A stretch of 64,000 bases of DNA from Alcaligenaceae bacterium CGII-47 (GCA_019166125.1 JAHTBO010000002.1:126997-190996), one strand, 5' to 3'. Shown: positions 7,606 to 16,354, counted from the stretch's first letter. Notes: generated by a model from the sequence alone, not told the origin. Translations and numbers: made by a program.

Positions 7606-8366
7606 GAATTTGCCCTCTTGAACAAATCAAAAAAGTTATCCGTCGTTACCTGTCTGATTGTGTCTACAGAAACACCGCGCAACTCAGCGATTTTTTCTGC
7701 TACGTGTATCACCTTGGACGGGTCGTTGGTCTTGCCCCGATAGGGAACAGGTGCCAGGTACGGGGAATCGGTCTCGATCAGCATCCGATCCAGTGGAACC
7801 TTTTGCGCGACATCCTGCAACGCTACCGCATTCTTAAAGGTCACAATACCTGAAAATGAAATATAAAAGCCCAGATCCAACGCGGCCTGAGCGACAGCCC
7901 ATGACTCAGTAAAGCAATGCATCACCCCGTTATCAGCGCCCGCGTCGCGCATGATACGCAGCGTGTCATCCGCAGCCGAACGGGTATGAATGATAAGAGG
8001 CAGGCCGCTTTCACGACTCGCCTGAATATGCGCGCGAAAGCGATTGCGCTGCCAGTCCAAGGGCTCGCTCAAGCGAAAATAATCCAAACCTGTCTCGCCG
8101 ATGGCGACGACCTTCCCGTCAGCTGCGCGGTCGAGTAAATCCTGCACCGAGGGCTCGGCCGTGCCCTCGTAATCGGGGTGCACGCCCACCGAGGCATACA
8201 GATGCGGATGTTGATGCACCATTTCGATCAAGCCCGGCCAGTCCTCCAGCGTGACGCTCACCACGAGCGCACGTCCGACATCATTAGCCACCATATTGCG
8301 CAGAATGTCAGGCAGGCGGTCGCGCAGATCAGGAAAATTCAAATGACAATGAGAATCGATGTACAT
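7602..8366 (-). CDS. TatD-family metal-dependent deoxyribonuclease
   Basis: A 254-residue TIM-barrel hydrolase. It starts MYIDSHCHL with the HxH metal ligands (His6, His8). GETGLDYF holds the bridging Glu, and IHTRSA, MHCFT and ETDSPYLAP supply the remaining His/Asp ligands. It is the YcfH/TatD type, a 3'-5' exonuclease linked to DNA repair and RNA quality control. The ATG at 8366 matches the family start; the frame stays open further upstream. It lies 17 bases downstream of holB, the usual arrangement (a pilZ gene often between them is absent). Confidence 0.92.
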   Translation of the reverse strand: MYIDSHCHLNFPDLRDRLPDILRNMVANDVGRALVVSVTLEDWPGLIEMVHQHPHLYASVGVHPDYEGTAEPSVQDLLDRAADGKVVAIGETGLDYFRLSEPLDWQRNRFRAHIQASRESGLPLIIHTRSAADDTLRIMRDAGADNGVMHCFTESWAVAQAALDLGFYISFSGIVTFKNAVALQDVAQKVPLDRMLIETDSPYLAPVPYRGKTNDPSKVIHVAEKIAELRGVSVDTIRQVTTDNFFDLFKRANS

Positions 8367-8383
8367 AAAGACAAATTCCAGTT

Positions 8384-9424
8384 TCAGGACACGGGTCGAC
8401 AAGCCCGCAGCAATAAGGCTAAGCCATGATCAGCCAAGAATTTAGGATTCAGGGGCTGACTGGCTAAACGGCGTTGCTGCGTAAGCCAGCGTAACGCACT
8501 GGACAGTTGACGATGATCCAGCCCACTGGCCATCGCGTGCATAATCTGAGCCCGTGAAGGGAAATACCGAATGGGCGCGTTACGCGCGGCCAAGGACAGA
8601 TCCACCAACAGCCTTTGAAATCCGTCCAGCCACTCCGTGGTCGGCAGGCTGGCGAGCTGATCAGCCAGGCCTGCTGAGTAGGCAGGGGTCGTACACAGAC
8701 GCAAAAATTCATCCAGCCAGGACGGGCAGGCCTCACCCCCAGCACGAGCAAGCTCGAGCGCGTGCAAGGGCGCACCACCCGAGGCGGCGAGCCATGATGC
8801 GGGCTCGTCGATTCCCTGCTGCAAGAGCCAATGCTGGGCCGCCTCAGGCGTGGGAACAGAGAGTGGCAAACGGCGGCAGCGCGACACCAATGTCGGCAGC
8901 AAGCGATCCGGAGCATCAGCCACCACCAGGAAAACAGTGTGTTCGGGCGGTTCCTCAAGGATTTTTAGCAAAGCATTCGCAGAGATTGTATTCAACTGCT
9001 CTGCCGGGTAGAGCACCGCGACACGCCACCCTGCGCGGTGAGTTGCGGTATTGAACCAGGGCAATAGAGAGCGGATCTGTTCGACACGGATTTCGCGTGA
9101 CGCCTGTTTTTTGCGAGCGCCCTCTTCTTGAACGCCTTCGGCCTCGCCCGAAGCCCCCTCCTGCAAAGCGAGCGCCTCGGGTCGAATACGTCGCAGATCC
9201 GGGTGATTGCCTGATTCCACCCAATGACAGGCTTGGCAAGTACCACAAGCCAAGCCTGCCCGAGGCGATTCACATAGCAGGCTCTTGGCACCCGCTTGGG
9301 CGAAGGCGACCTGACCAACACCCCGCAGGCCGTGGATCAACCAAGCGTGGGCAAAGCGATCCCGTGTCTGCAACCACGAGCGGGCCAGATCGAGATGCCA
9401 GGGTAGAAAACCGCCTGCGCTCAT
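8384..9424 (-). CDS. holB: DNA polymerase III subunit delta-prime
   Basis: A 346-residue clamp-loader subunit that works with tau/gamma and delta to load the beta clamp. The N-terminal AAA+ fold is recognisable from HAWLIHGLRGVGQ, where the Walker A lysine is absent as in other delta-prime subunits. A four-cysteine zinc module follows (CESPRAGLACGTCQAC). The sensor region ANALLKILEEPPEHTVFLV is well conserved. A charged insertion of about 20 residues near 85-110 (EGASGEAEG onward) is longer than usual. A 127-base gap separates it from tmk. Confidence 0.94.
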   Translation of the reverse strand: MSAGGFLPWHLDLARSWLQTRDRFAHAWLIHGLRGVGQVAFAQAGAKSLLCESPRAGLACGTCQACHWVESGNHPDLRRIRPEALALQEGASGEAEGVQEEGARKKQASREIRVEQIRSLLPWFNTATHRAGWRVAVLYPAEQLNTISANALLKILEEPPEHTVFLVVADAPDRLLPTLVSRCRRLPLSVPTPEAAQHWLLQQGIDEPASWLAASGGAPLHALELARAGGEACPSWLDEFLRLCTTPAYSAGLADQLASLPTTEWLDGFQRLLVDLSLAARNAPIRYFPSRAQIMHAMASGLDHRQLSSALRWLTQQRRLASQPLNPKFLADHGLALLLRACRPVS

Positions 9425-9551
9425 GACTTGTGCGTACAGGTGTAATATTTACGCGGCCCAGAAGAAAAAATACTTCGCATCATCATGGCTCTATTCTCTC
9501 AGATATGAAGCGTTCTGCACCTGTCCGGGCGGTCTGAATTGTAAGCGGCCG
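9425..9551. other. Noncoding gap between tmk and holB
   Basis: These 127 bases separate two genes that usually abut or overlap in related genomes. I see no open frame with a credible start, no clear intrinsic terminator and no tRNA. The stretch is richer in A and T than its neighbours. It may hold a promoter for holB, or be a scar from replacement of the thymidylate kinase gene. Confidence 0.5.
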
Positions 9552-10187
9552 CTATTGCGCCATAAATTTGTCCACAGCCTGGATAGCTTCAGCGATGACT
9601 TGCTCGAGCGGCTGCGCGGCATCAATCACAACGAAATGCTCGGGATCCTCGTGCGCTTGTGCCAAGTAGCCGTTGCGCGCCTTGTACAAAAACTCGATAT
9701 TCTGGCTTTCCATTCGGTCGAACAAGCTGCCTCGTGCTTGAACACGCTCTAGCCCCACGAGCGGATCCAGATCCAGAATTATCGTGACATGAGGCCTAAA
9801 TCCACCCAAAGCGATATCGTTGATCTGTCGAATGAGATCGAGAGACAGCCCACGAGCATAATGTTGAAAACTGATTGTTGCCGAATCAAACCTATCTGAT
9901 ACAACAAACTTGCCAGCGCTTATGGCGGGAATGATTTTTTCCCTGACATGTTGAGCACGTGCAGCAGCGAACAGCATAAGCTCGGTAATATCACACATCT
10001 CCGATGAATCGGTGCTCAACAAGATCTCGCGTATTTTTTCCCCGATAGCGGTGCCTCCTGGCTCGCGAGTCATGATGAAATCACGCCCAAGTGCTTCCAG
10101 ATGTGCGCCTATGGCCTTTAATACCGTGCTCTTGCCGGCGCCATTCCCCCCATCACAGACCACCATGCGACCTTTGTTGTGCATCAT
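9552..10187 (-). CDS. tmk: Thymidylate kinase (atypical form)
   Basis: Thymidylate kinase makes dTDP from dTMP and ATP for DNA synthesis. The 211-residue protein has a P-loop GGNGAGKST at 13-21, the nucleotide-binding TREPGGT, SDRFDSATISFQ and a LID-like RGSLFDRME. All functional blocks are present, but CDGGNGAGKST differs from the common EGxDGAGKTT, and the base composition looks more AT-rich than the flanking genes. It overlaps mltG by one base. Being the only tmk seen, it is probably the housekeeping enzyme, possibly acquired by displacement. Confidence 0.9.
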   Translation of the reverse strand: MMHNKGRMVVCDGGNGAGKSTVLKAIGAHLEALGRDFIMTREPGGTAIGEKIREILLSTDSSEMCDITELMLFAAARAQHVREKIIPAISAGKFVVSDRFDSATISFQHYARGLSLDLIRQINDIALGGFRPHVTIILDLDPLVGLERVQARGSLFDRMESQNIEFLYKARNGYLAQAHEDPEHFVVIDAAQPLEQVIAEAIQAVDKFMAQ

Positions 10188-11197
10188 TATTTCCGCTGGA
10201 GTATGAATTTCTTCACCGCGCGATTGTGCGCAGCGAGATTAGAGGAAAACTCGCTTCGACCATCTCCACGTGATACGAAATACAGGTAGTCATGACGCTC
10301 TGGATGAACCGCTGCCCAAAGCGAAGCCTTACCCGGATTGGCGATCGGCGTTGGTGGTAACCCAGCACGCGTATAGGTATTCCAGGGCGTATCGGTCTCG
10401 AGATCCTTTTTACGCAACCGTCCCTGATACGCCGCACCCATGCCGTAGATGACTGTCGGGTCGGTTTGCAATGGCATGCCTATCCTCAGGCGATTAATAA
10501 ACACCCCTGCCACTCGGCCTCGATCATCGCCGTGTCCCGTTTCCTTTTCGATGATCGAAGCCAAAACCAGGGCCTCATACGGCGTGCGTAACGGTAAATC
10601 CGGTTCACGGTTCGCCCATATTTCATCTAGAATCTGTGCGCCGCCTTTGGCAGCACGGCGCAAAATATCAAAATCTGTGGTGCCAGGAGAAAACACATAG
10701 GTATCAGGATAAAACAATCCCTCAGGCGCCGACTGCTCGATGCCCAAACGAGACAGAATCTCCTGATCACTCACCCCATCCAGTGTCTGGCGTACATCAT
10801 CGCGCTTGCTCAAGGCCTCGCGCATTTGCCCATAGGTCCAACCCTCTGGAAAGGTGAGACGCACCTGCGTCATGTCGCCATTGGCCATGCGCTCGATCAA
10901 GCGCCACGGCGTATCGCCTCGCACCGCCTCATAAGCCCCCGCCTTAAGCAATACATCGCGCCCACTCAAACGCGCCAGAATCACAAATAGATTCGGCTGA
11001 ACATGCACGCCCGCCTGATCCATGGCCTGCGCGATCTGGCGTGGTGTGCTGCCCTGATCAACGATGTAGTCCACGATCGGCTCATCCATGGGCACAGCCA
11101 TGCGATAGGACCAGTACCCGGCCCCCACCAACAGGCACGCTATCGCAAGCAAAACGAAAATACTGCCCCAGATTAAAAGGCGTTTTAGTGTCTTCAT
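10187..11197 (-). CDS. mltG: Endolytic murein transglycosylase MltG
   Basis: MltG cleaves nascent glycan strands in the inner membrane and sets their length. The 336-residue protein has one N-terminal membrane anchor (about 7-30), a LysM-like subdomain (about 40-110) and the YceG catalytic domain. The signature ASIIEKETG near residues 213-221 contains the catalytic Glu, and GLPPTPIANPG and the terminal DYLYFVSRGDG are also conserved. It heads the mltG-tmk-holB-tatD gene run and is divergent from ygfZ, matching the usual arrangement in proteobacteria. Confidence 0.95.
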   Translation of the reverse strand: MKTLKRLLIWGSIFVLLAIACLLVGAGYWSYRMAVPMDEPIVDYIVDQGSTPRQIAQAMDQAGVHVQPNLFVILARLSGRDVLLKAGAYEAVRGDTPWRLIERMANGDMTQVRLTFPEGWTYGQMREALSKRDDVRQTLDGVSDQEILSRLGIEQSAPEGLFYPDTYVFSPGTTDFDILRRAAKGGAQILDEIWANREPDLPLRTPYEALVLASIIEKETGHGDDRGRVAGVFINRLRIGMPLQTDPTVIYGMGAAYQGRLRKKDLETDTPWNTYTRAGLPPTPIANPGKASLWAAVHPERHDYLYFVSRGDGRSEFSSNLAAHNRAVKKFILQRK

Positions 11198-11246
11198 GGG
11201 CGCAAGTTTAACCGAGCTACTCCGTGGATTGTCTAGGTAAGAATTT

Positions 11247-11281
11247 CATCCAAGACCAGTCCTGTCCTGCGGACTTGGATG
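11247..11281. repeat. 8-bp inverted repeat in the mltG-ygfZ intergenic region
   Basis: The arms CATCCAAG (11247-11254) and CTTGGATG (11274-11281) are perfect reverse complements with a 19-base spacer, in the 142-base region between divergent mltG and ygfZ. The position suits an operator or 5'-UTR stem. An arm pair of this size can occur by chance, so the functional claim is weak. Confidence 0.35.
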
Positions 11282-11339
11282 CATCAAACGCGCTAGACAG
11301 CTATCATTTGAGCTTGGATTATTCTTGGTGCCCTGATAT

Positions 11340-12263
11340 ATGACTCACTGTGCTGCGCTCGTCCTACTCGATGATCTGGCTGTCCTCGCAGTTAGCGGCG
11401 AGGACGCTGCTGATTTTTTACATAAGCAACTTAGCAACGATGTACTGCATATCACGCCAACTCAGGCCCGTTGGGCGGCATATTGCACCGCACAGGGTCG
11501 GATGCTGGCCAGTATGGTTGTTTGGCGACCAAGCGACAACGAGCTGCGGCTGCTGGTCTCGCGTGACATTGCCGCCGCCATCACCCGACGGCTTTCAATG
11601 TTCGTACTACGCGCCAAAGTCCATATCGAATTGCTCGATCAGCTCGTGCATGGGTGCTTTTTACCGACGGCTCCTGACTCATTGCCAGACACGCCTGCCG
11701 AACCGTGGTCGCGATCGCACAATACTGACGGTGAATGGATTACTGCGCCCCACAGCGATAGCCAAGCCCCACGCGCCTGGCGGATCAGCACGTCGGCCCA
11801 GGCCGCCAAACCTGACAATGGTCGGTGGCGCGCCGCGGATATCCAAGCCGGTCTACCCTGGATTCGTCAGGCCACTCAGGACATGTTCATTCCTCAAACA
11901 CTGAATATGGATCTGAATAACGGAATTGATTTCAAAAAAGGCTGCTACCCGGGTCAGGAAATTATTGCACGCAGCCATTATCGCGGCACAATCAAGCGGC
12001 GTATGGCGTATGGAACGGTACCGTGGGCCGCTGATCTCGCACTGCCTCACGTCGCTGACGACCTTTATGCCGCCGACTCCGGTGACGACAGACCAGTGGG
12101 CCGGATCATCGATCTGGCCCACTCGGACGGGATATTGCATGCTTTGATTGAACGTTCGCTCGCAGATCCCGCCACCACCCGCTACAGCCTTGGCTGCGCC
12201 CAAGGCCCGGTGTTGGCCTTGCATGATCTGGCTAACGACAAGCAACCAGCCGCAAGCGCATAA
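11340..12263 (+). CDS. ygfZ: YgfZ/GcvT-family iron-sulfur protein maturation factor
   Basis: This folate-binding protein helps assemble or repair [4Fe-4S] clusters in enzymes such as MiaB. The 307-residue protein has the GcvT-like fold and the diagnostic motif KGCYPGQE at residues 200-207 with conserved Cys202. The N-terminal segment FLHKQLSNDV and the DLNNGIDF just before the motif also match the family. It is divergent from mltG, a common beta-proteobacterial arrangement, and converges on the valine-degradation operon. Confidence 0.93.
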   Translation: MTHCAALVLLDDLAVLAVSGEDAADFLHKQLSNDVLHITPTQARWAAYCTAQGRMLASMVVWRPSDNELRLLVSRDIAAAITRRLSMFVLRAKVHIELLDQLVHGCFLPTAPDSLPDTPAEPWSRSHNTDGEWITAPHSDSQAPRAWRISTSAQAAKPDNGRWRAADIQAGLPWIRQATQDMFIPQTLNMDLNNGIDFKKGCYPGQEIIARSHYRGTIKRRMAYGTVPWAADLALPHVADDLYAADSGDDRPVGRIIDLAHSDGILHALIERSLADPATTRYSLGCAQGPVLALHDLANDKQPAASA

Positions 12264-12264
12264 C

Positions 12265-12284
12265 CAGGCCGATTAATCGGCCTG
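12265..12284. terminator. 20-bp perfect palindrome between convergent genes
   Basis: CAGGCCGATTAATCGGCCTG is its own exact reverse complement and lies between the stops of ygfZ and mmsB. In RNA it would form a short stem with a tight AT loop from either strand, so it could act as a bidirectional terminator. A T-run is missing on both sides, so a protein-binding site cannot be excluded. Confidence 0.5.
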
Positions 12285-12298
12285 ACCAGGATTAGTGC

Positions 12299-13186
12299 TC
12301 ACTTCTTATACAGCTTCAGAATACTAGAGAAATCCTGCCCGCCATGCCCCTGGGCACTCAACATCGAATAAAGATTACGCGCGAGTTCACCTAGCGGCGT
12401 TGTGGCACGCCCGTGCACAGCCGCCTCGGTGGCCAAACCCAGATCCTTTAGCATTAAGTCCACGCCAAATCCCCCCGCGTATCCCTTAGAAGAGGGAACG
12501 TTTTCCATCACCCCTGGCCAAGGGTTATAGAGCTCGGTCGCCCAGTTACGCCCAGAGCTCTTGGCAATGATGTCAGAGAGCACCTTGGGATCCAGACCGT
12601 TGGCCACACCCAACGCTAAGGCCTCGGAGGTGCCAGCCATCAGTATACCCAGCAGCATGTTGTTGCAGATTTTAGCCACCTGTCCGGCACCTGCGTCGCC
12701 TGCATGAAAGATGTTCTTGCCCATCGCCTCTAAAATGGGCCGAGCCGACTCCAGGTCGGCTGCTGCGCCCCCTACAATAAAGGTCAAAGTGCCTGCAACA
12801 GCGCCACCCGTACCGCCCGAGACGGGCGCATCCAACATACGCAGACCGCGCTGCGCGGCTGCAGCAGAGACCTTACGCGCCGACTCCGCCGCAATCGTGC
12901 TGCACTCGAGCACCAGCGTATCCGTTGCGATGTGCTTCAGCAGGCCGTCATCACCCAGATACAAACCCTCGACGTGTCGGCTTGCTGGCAGCATTGTAAT
13001 CACGACCTGCGCACCCTCGACAGCCTCAGCCGCCGTGGCGCAAGCCTGGGCACCGGCATCGGCCAATACCTTGAGCGCTGCGGGTACCAGATCAAATACC
13101 TTCAGATGGTGCCCGGCCTTAAGTAGATTCAAAGCCATCGGGCCACCCATATGACCCAGACCGATAAATGCGATTTGATTACTCAT
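12299..13186 (-). CDS. mmsB: 3-hydroxyisobutyrate dehydrogenase
   Basis: It oxidises 3-hydroxyisobutyrate to methylmalonate semialdehyde with NAD+, a late step of valine degradation. The 295-residue protein has the Rossmann motif GLGHMGGPMA near residues 10-19, the substrate-binding DAPVSGGTGGA, and the catalytic lysine in GAGQVAKICNNML. Together these define the beta-hydroxyacid dehydrogenase family. It is the last gene of a three-gene operon with an acyl-CoA dehydrogenase and a hydroxyisobutyryl-CoA hydrolase, which supports this substrate over others in the family. Confidence 0.94.
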   Translation of the reverse strand: MSNQIAFIGLGHMGGPMALNLLKAGHHLKVFDLVPAALKVLADAGAQACATAAEAVEGAQVVITMLPASRHVEGLYLGDDGLLKHIATDTLVLECSTIAAESARKVSAAAAQRGLRMLDAPVSGGTGGAVAGTLTFIVGGAAADLESARPILEAMGKNIFHAGDAGAGQVAKICNNMLLGILMAGTSEALALGVANGLDPKVLSDIIAKSSGRNWATELYNPWPGVMENVPSSKGYAGGFGVDLMLKDLGLATEAAVHGRATTPLGELARNLYSMLSAQGHGGQDFSSILKLYKK

Positions 13187-13230
13187 TTTTTATCTCCTGT
13201 TGAATGCAATAAGGCTGCGGCGTCATTGAT

Positions 13231-14358
13231 CTATAGATCGGCCAATGGGTGCGGCGTATGGATCGGCCATGGCGTCTGAAAAAAGCGCTCTACCCACTGA
13301 GCGCTTGCTTGGGCATGCGTGCCGGGATTCCATTTGGGCGACTTATCCTTGTCGATCAACAAGGCCCGGATACCTTCACGAAAATCACCCTGTACACCGC
13401 ACTGCAAAGAGACGATGTACTCTTCGCGAAATACGTCGGCAAGTGACATCAGTCGCACGCGACGAAGCAAGGTGTACGCCAGCCGCGCTGAACTTGGCGC
13501 TCCTGTGGAAAATGTCCGGGCCGCACGCTGCAACCAGGGGTCAGGATGCGTCGACCACGCAGCAATCGTCTCGCACACCAAAGCAAAGTCAGATTGATGG
13601 CACGCCTCACGCAGCATTGCAAAATTCTGTTGTAAGGGTCCGGCAGCCCGAGCCAGATCCGTACTTAGGCCTCGGAGAACGGCGTCAAGCTGTGCAGCGT
13701 GCGCTGAGGCATCCGTACTCCAACTCACGGCCGCTAATGCACTGAGCAGGGCCTCCTGCCCCCCTGCGGGACAAGTATGGTCGGCCAGCCCCAAATGCAG
13801 ACAGTCCGATGCACCTAATTGCGCGCCGGTAAGTGCGAGGAATGTACCGATGCCACCAGGCAGGCGACTGAGCATCCAGGTTCCGGCCACATCAGGGAAC
13901 AGGCCAATACTGATCTCGGGCATGGCAAAGCGCGTGGTCTCTGTAACAACACGGTGACTCGCCCCCATCATGAGACCCACGCCCCCTCCCATGACAATTC
14001 CGCCGCCCCAGCATATAACCGGTTTGGGATAGGTATGGATGGCATGATCCAGACGGTACTCCACCTCGAAGAACTGTCGCGCGTACGCATTTTCCCAAGG
14101 ATTTCCGCTGGTGTTCTGTTGCATGCTGCGATAGAGGCTGTGCAGATCCCCACCTGCACAAAAAACCTTGTCCCCCGCCCCTCTTAACAGTATGGCTGCG
14201 ATGGTCGGGTCCTGCTTCCAGGTCTGTAGCCTTTGCGTCAACGCCTGACACATCTCTAGGGACAAGCCGTTCAAGGTCTGCGGACGATTGAGCGTCGCAA
14301 TCCCTATCCGATGGCCGCTTGGGCTTGGTAGCTCTTCGAATATAACGACCTCACTCAT
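13231..14358 (-). CDS. 3-hydroxyisobutyryl-CoA hydrolase (crotonase family)
   Basis: A 375-residue crotonase-fold enzyme, longer than enoyl-CoA hydratases (about 260) and matching the hydrolase subgroup. Oxyanion-hole segments are FCAGGDL and GGIVMGGGVGL, and the catalytic block MPEISIGLFPDVAGTWMLSR is diagnostic for hydroxyisobutyryl-CoA hydrolases. It would release free 3-hydroxyisobutyrate for MmsB downstream. The ATG overlaps the stop of the acyl-CoA dehydrogenase (ATGA), indicating translational coupling. An enoyl-CoA hydratase role is the less likely alternative. Confidence 0.9.
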   Translation of the reverse strand: MSEVVIFEELPSPSGHRIGIATLNRPQTLNGLSLEMCQALTQRLQTWKQDPTIAAILLRGAGDKVFCAGGDLHSLYRSMQQNTSGNPWENAYARQFFEVEYRLDHAIHTYPKPVICWGGGIVMGGGVGLMMGASHRVVTETTRFAMPEISIGLFPDVAGTWMLSRLPGGIGTFLALTGAQLGASDCLHLGLADHTCPAGGQEALLSALAAVSWSTDASAHAAQLDAVLRGLSTDLARAAGPLQQNFAMLREACHQSDFALVCETIAAWSTHPDPWLQRAARTFSTGAPSSARLAYTLLRRVRLMSLADVFREEYIVSLQCGVQGDFREGIRALLIDKDKSPKWNPGTHAQASAQWVERFFQTPWPIHTPHPLADL

Positions 14359-15509
14359 CGCAGATCTACCCCCTTTTCAAGTATCTGGCGTGCCACAATC
14401 ACGCGCATGATCTCGTTGGTGCCCTCTAGAATTTGGTGCACACGTGTATCACGCACCAGGCGCTCTAGCGGATAATCCTTAAGATAACCATAACCGCCAT
14501 GAATCTGCTGCGCATCCAGACAGGCTTGAAAACACAGATCAGTCGCCAGGCGCTTGGCCATCGCGCAATAGGACGAGGCCTGCGCGTCACCCTCATCAAG
14601 CTTACACGCGGCCAGACGCACCATCTGCCGCGAGGCGATGATATGGGTAAGCATATCAGCCAGCTTGAACTGAAGAGCCTGAAAATCTGCCAATGCATGC
14701 CCAAACTGGCGGCGCTCACCCATATAAAGGCGTGACGCGTCATAAGCGCCCTGCGCCGCCCCCACCGAACAAGTTGCGATATTGATGCGTCCGCCATCCA
14801 GCCCCTTCATGGCAAACTTAAAGCCCTCACCCTCCTCGCCCAGGCGATTCTCGGCAGAGATTTCCACGTTGTCGAAGGTAATCGGACGTGTGGACTGGCT
14901 GTTCCAGCCCATCTTGCGCTCCTTGCGGCCGTACTGAATGCCGGGCGTATCACCCGGCACGACAAAGGCCGATATCCCGCGCGCACCGGACTCGCCCGTG
15001 CGCGCCATGACCACGAGCAGATCCGTATCGCCGGCGCCCGATATAAAAGCCTTGGCGCCATTGAAAACATACGCGCCGCCACGCCGCTGGGCACGTGTAC
15101 TAAGCGATGCAGCATCCGAGCCGGCACCCGGTTCAGTCAAACAATAGGAGGCGAGCTTCTCGCCGCTGGCGAGTAAGGGTCCCCAATGATCACGCACCGT
15201 CGGCTGTGCCCAGGTACCAACCATCCAGGTTGCCATATTATGAATAGTAAGAAATGCAGTAGTGGACGGATCAATGGCTGCCATTTCTTCGAAAACCAAC
15301 GTGGCATCCAAACGTGGTAAAGCCAGCCCGCCTATGGATTCCGGTGCATACAGCGCACAAAAACCCAGCTCACCCGCCTTGGTGAAGGCCTCGCGAGGAA
15401 AGATCCCCTCTTCATCCCATCGAGCGGCGTTAGGCGCCAACTCCCCTTGAGCATATTCGCGTGCAGCCTGAGTAAAAGCCAGCTGTTCTTCGCTGAGGCG
15501 AAAATCCAT
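14355..15509 (-). CDS. Acyl-CoA dehydrogenase, probably isobutyryl-CoA dehydrogenase
   Basis: A 384-residue flavoprotein of the short/branched-chain acyl-CoA dehydrogenase type. It shows the FAD-binding YCLTEPGAGSDAAS, the middle beta domain, and the C-terminal QIHGGYGYLKDYPLER and QILEGTNEIMR, with the likely catalytic Glu near residue 362. The two downstream genes act on 3-hydroxyisobutyryl-CoA and 3-hydroxyisobutyrate, so isobutyryl-CoA is the best substrate guess. No methacrylyl-CoA hydratase is seen here; that step must be encoded elsewhere. Confidence 0.9.
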   Translation of the reverse strand: MDFRLSEEQLAFTQAAREYAQGELAPNAARWDEEGIFPREAFTKAGELGFCALYAPESIGGLALPRLDATLVFEEMAAIDPSTTAFLTIHNMATWMVGTWAQPTVRDHWGPLLASGEKLASYCLTEPGAGSDAASLSTRAQRRGGAYVFNGAKAFISGAGDTDLLVVMARTGESGARGISAFVVPGDTPGIQYGRKERKMGWNSQSTRPITFDNVEISAENRLGEEGEGFKFAMKGLDGGRINIATCSVGAAQGAYDASRLYMGERRQFGHALADFQALQFKLADMLTHIIASRQMVRLAACKLDEGDAQASSYCAMAKRLATDLCFQACLDAQQIHGGYGYLKDYPLERLVRDTRVHQILEGTNEIMRVIVARQILEKGVDLR

Positions 15510-15621
15510 ATTGATAGTCTCCAGATTGTAATCAACTGTAGCACCGCTAGGGTCAGGCCCCCAAGTCTTCTATGAACAACTTAGCGTGATTGCCATCACT
15601 TCGCTGTCAGCTTCGTGACAA

Positions 15622-15909
15622 TTAGGGATTCCGAGGAGATTTCTTGTGTTGTGCGCGTCGTCGTCGGGACTCCAGCGGATCAAACACCAGGGGACGGTAG
15701 ATTTCGATGCGGTCACCCGCACTTAACACGCGCTGCACCGTACAGCGTTCGCCATAAACGCCTAACGCTGGCATCGGGTCAGCGTACTCGGGGAATACCC
15801 GAGCAAAATCGCTGGCTGCCAATGCCTCACCTACTGTTGCCCCAGATCGCACCTCCAGCGACTGGCGCCACAGTTCGGTCACCGTGACAAAAACGATATC
15901 GATACGCAC
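15622..15909 (-). CDS. ratB: RnfH/RatB-family ubiquitin-fold protein
   Basis: A 95-residue small protein with the beta-grasp pattern of the RnfH/RatB family: VRIDIVFVTV, GATVGEAL and DRIEIYRPLVFDP followed by a basic tail (RRRRAQHKK). Its role is uncertain; it is almost always next to ratA, as here. The GTG at 15909 is preferred because the conserved first strand begins there; the frame runs far upstream without matching the family and would overlap ratA. It lies 10 bases downstream of ratA. Confidence 0.85.
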   Translation of the reverse strand: MRIDIVFVTVTELWRQSLEVRSGATVGEALAASDFARVFPEYADPMPALGVYGERCTVQRVLSAGDRIEIYRPLVFDPLESRRRRAQHKKSPRNP

Positions 15910-15919
15910 GCACCGACTC

Positions 15920-16354
15920 CTATCGACGATAGACCACGTGGGCGCGCTCGGTAAACGAGTCGATAAAGCTGCTGGCAATACGATTGAACACTGGCCCCAC
16001 GACGGCACCCAGTGTCCGGCTGGAAAATGCATACTCCATGGTGTAGAGCACCTTACAACCATCGTCGCCCAGTGGCTGGAAGGTCCAGTTACCGGTTAGA
16101 CTGGAGAATGGGCCGTCGACAAGATGGAAGGTAATCCGATTCGGATAGTCATGGTCATTGCGCGTCGTAAAGCTCTGTCGGATCCCCGCAATGCTAATCT
16201 GGATCGTTGCCTCCATGCCGTGCTCGTCTTGGTGGCGCACGTGCGCGCCGCCACACCAAGGCATGAATTCAGGATAACGGGCGACATCCGCAACCAGATC
16301 AAACATCTGCGCGCATTGATAGGGGACGAGAACGGATCGTTGTACGGTATGCAT
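15920..16354 (-). CDS. ratA: RatA/COQ10-family START-domain protein
   Basis: A 144-residue single-domain polyketide-cyclase/START protein. Conserved family segments are MHTVQRSVLVPYQ, MFDLVADVARYPEFMPWC and FNRIASSFIDSFTERA. In mitochondria the COQ10 homologue binds ubiquinone. In E. coli the name RatA came from a proposed ribosome-association toxin role, but the pairing with ratB is not shown to be a true toxin-antitoxin module. It is divergent from smpB, the typical arrangement. Confidence 0.92.
   Translation of the reverse strand: MHTVQRSVLVPYQCAQMFDLVADVARYPEFMPWCGGAHVRHQDEHGMEATIQISIAGIRQSFTTRNDHDYPNRITFHLVDGPFSSLTGNWTFQPLGDDGCKVLYTMEYAFSSRTLGAVVGPVFNRIASSFIDSFTERAHVVYRR

Noticed and set aside
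11298-11345. A -35/-10 promoter (TTGGAT with 17-bp spacer and TATATG) for ygfZ
   Set aside because: The -10 element overlaps the ygfZ start codon, so the transcript would begin inside the gene.
15622-16354. ratB/ratA as a toxin-antitoxin system
   Set aside because: The RatA name comes from a proposed role in E. coli, but the protein is a COQ10/START-type housekeeping protein found next to smpB in many genomes, so no toxin-antitoxin claim is made.
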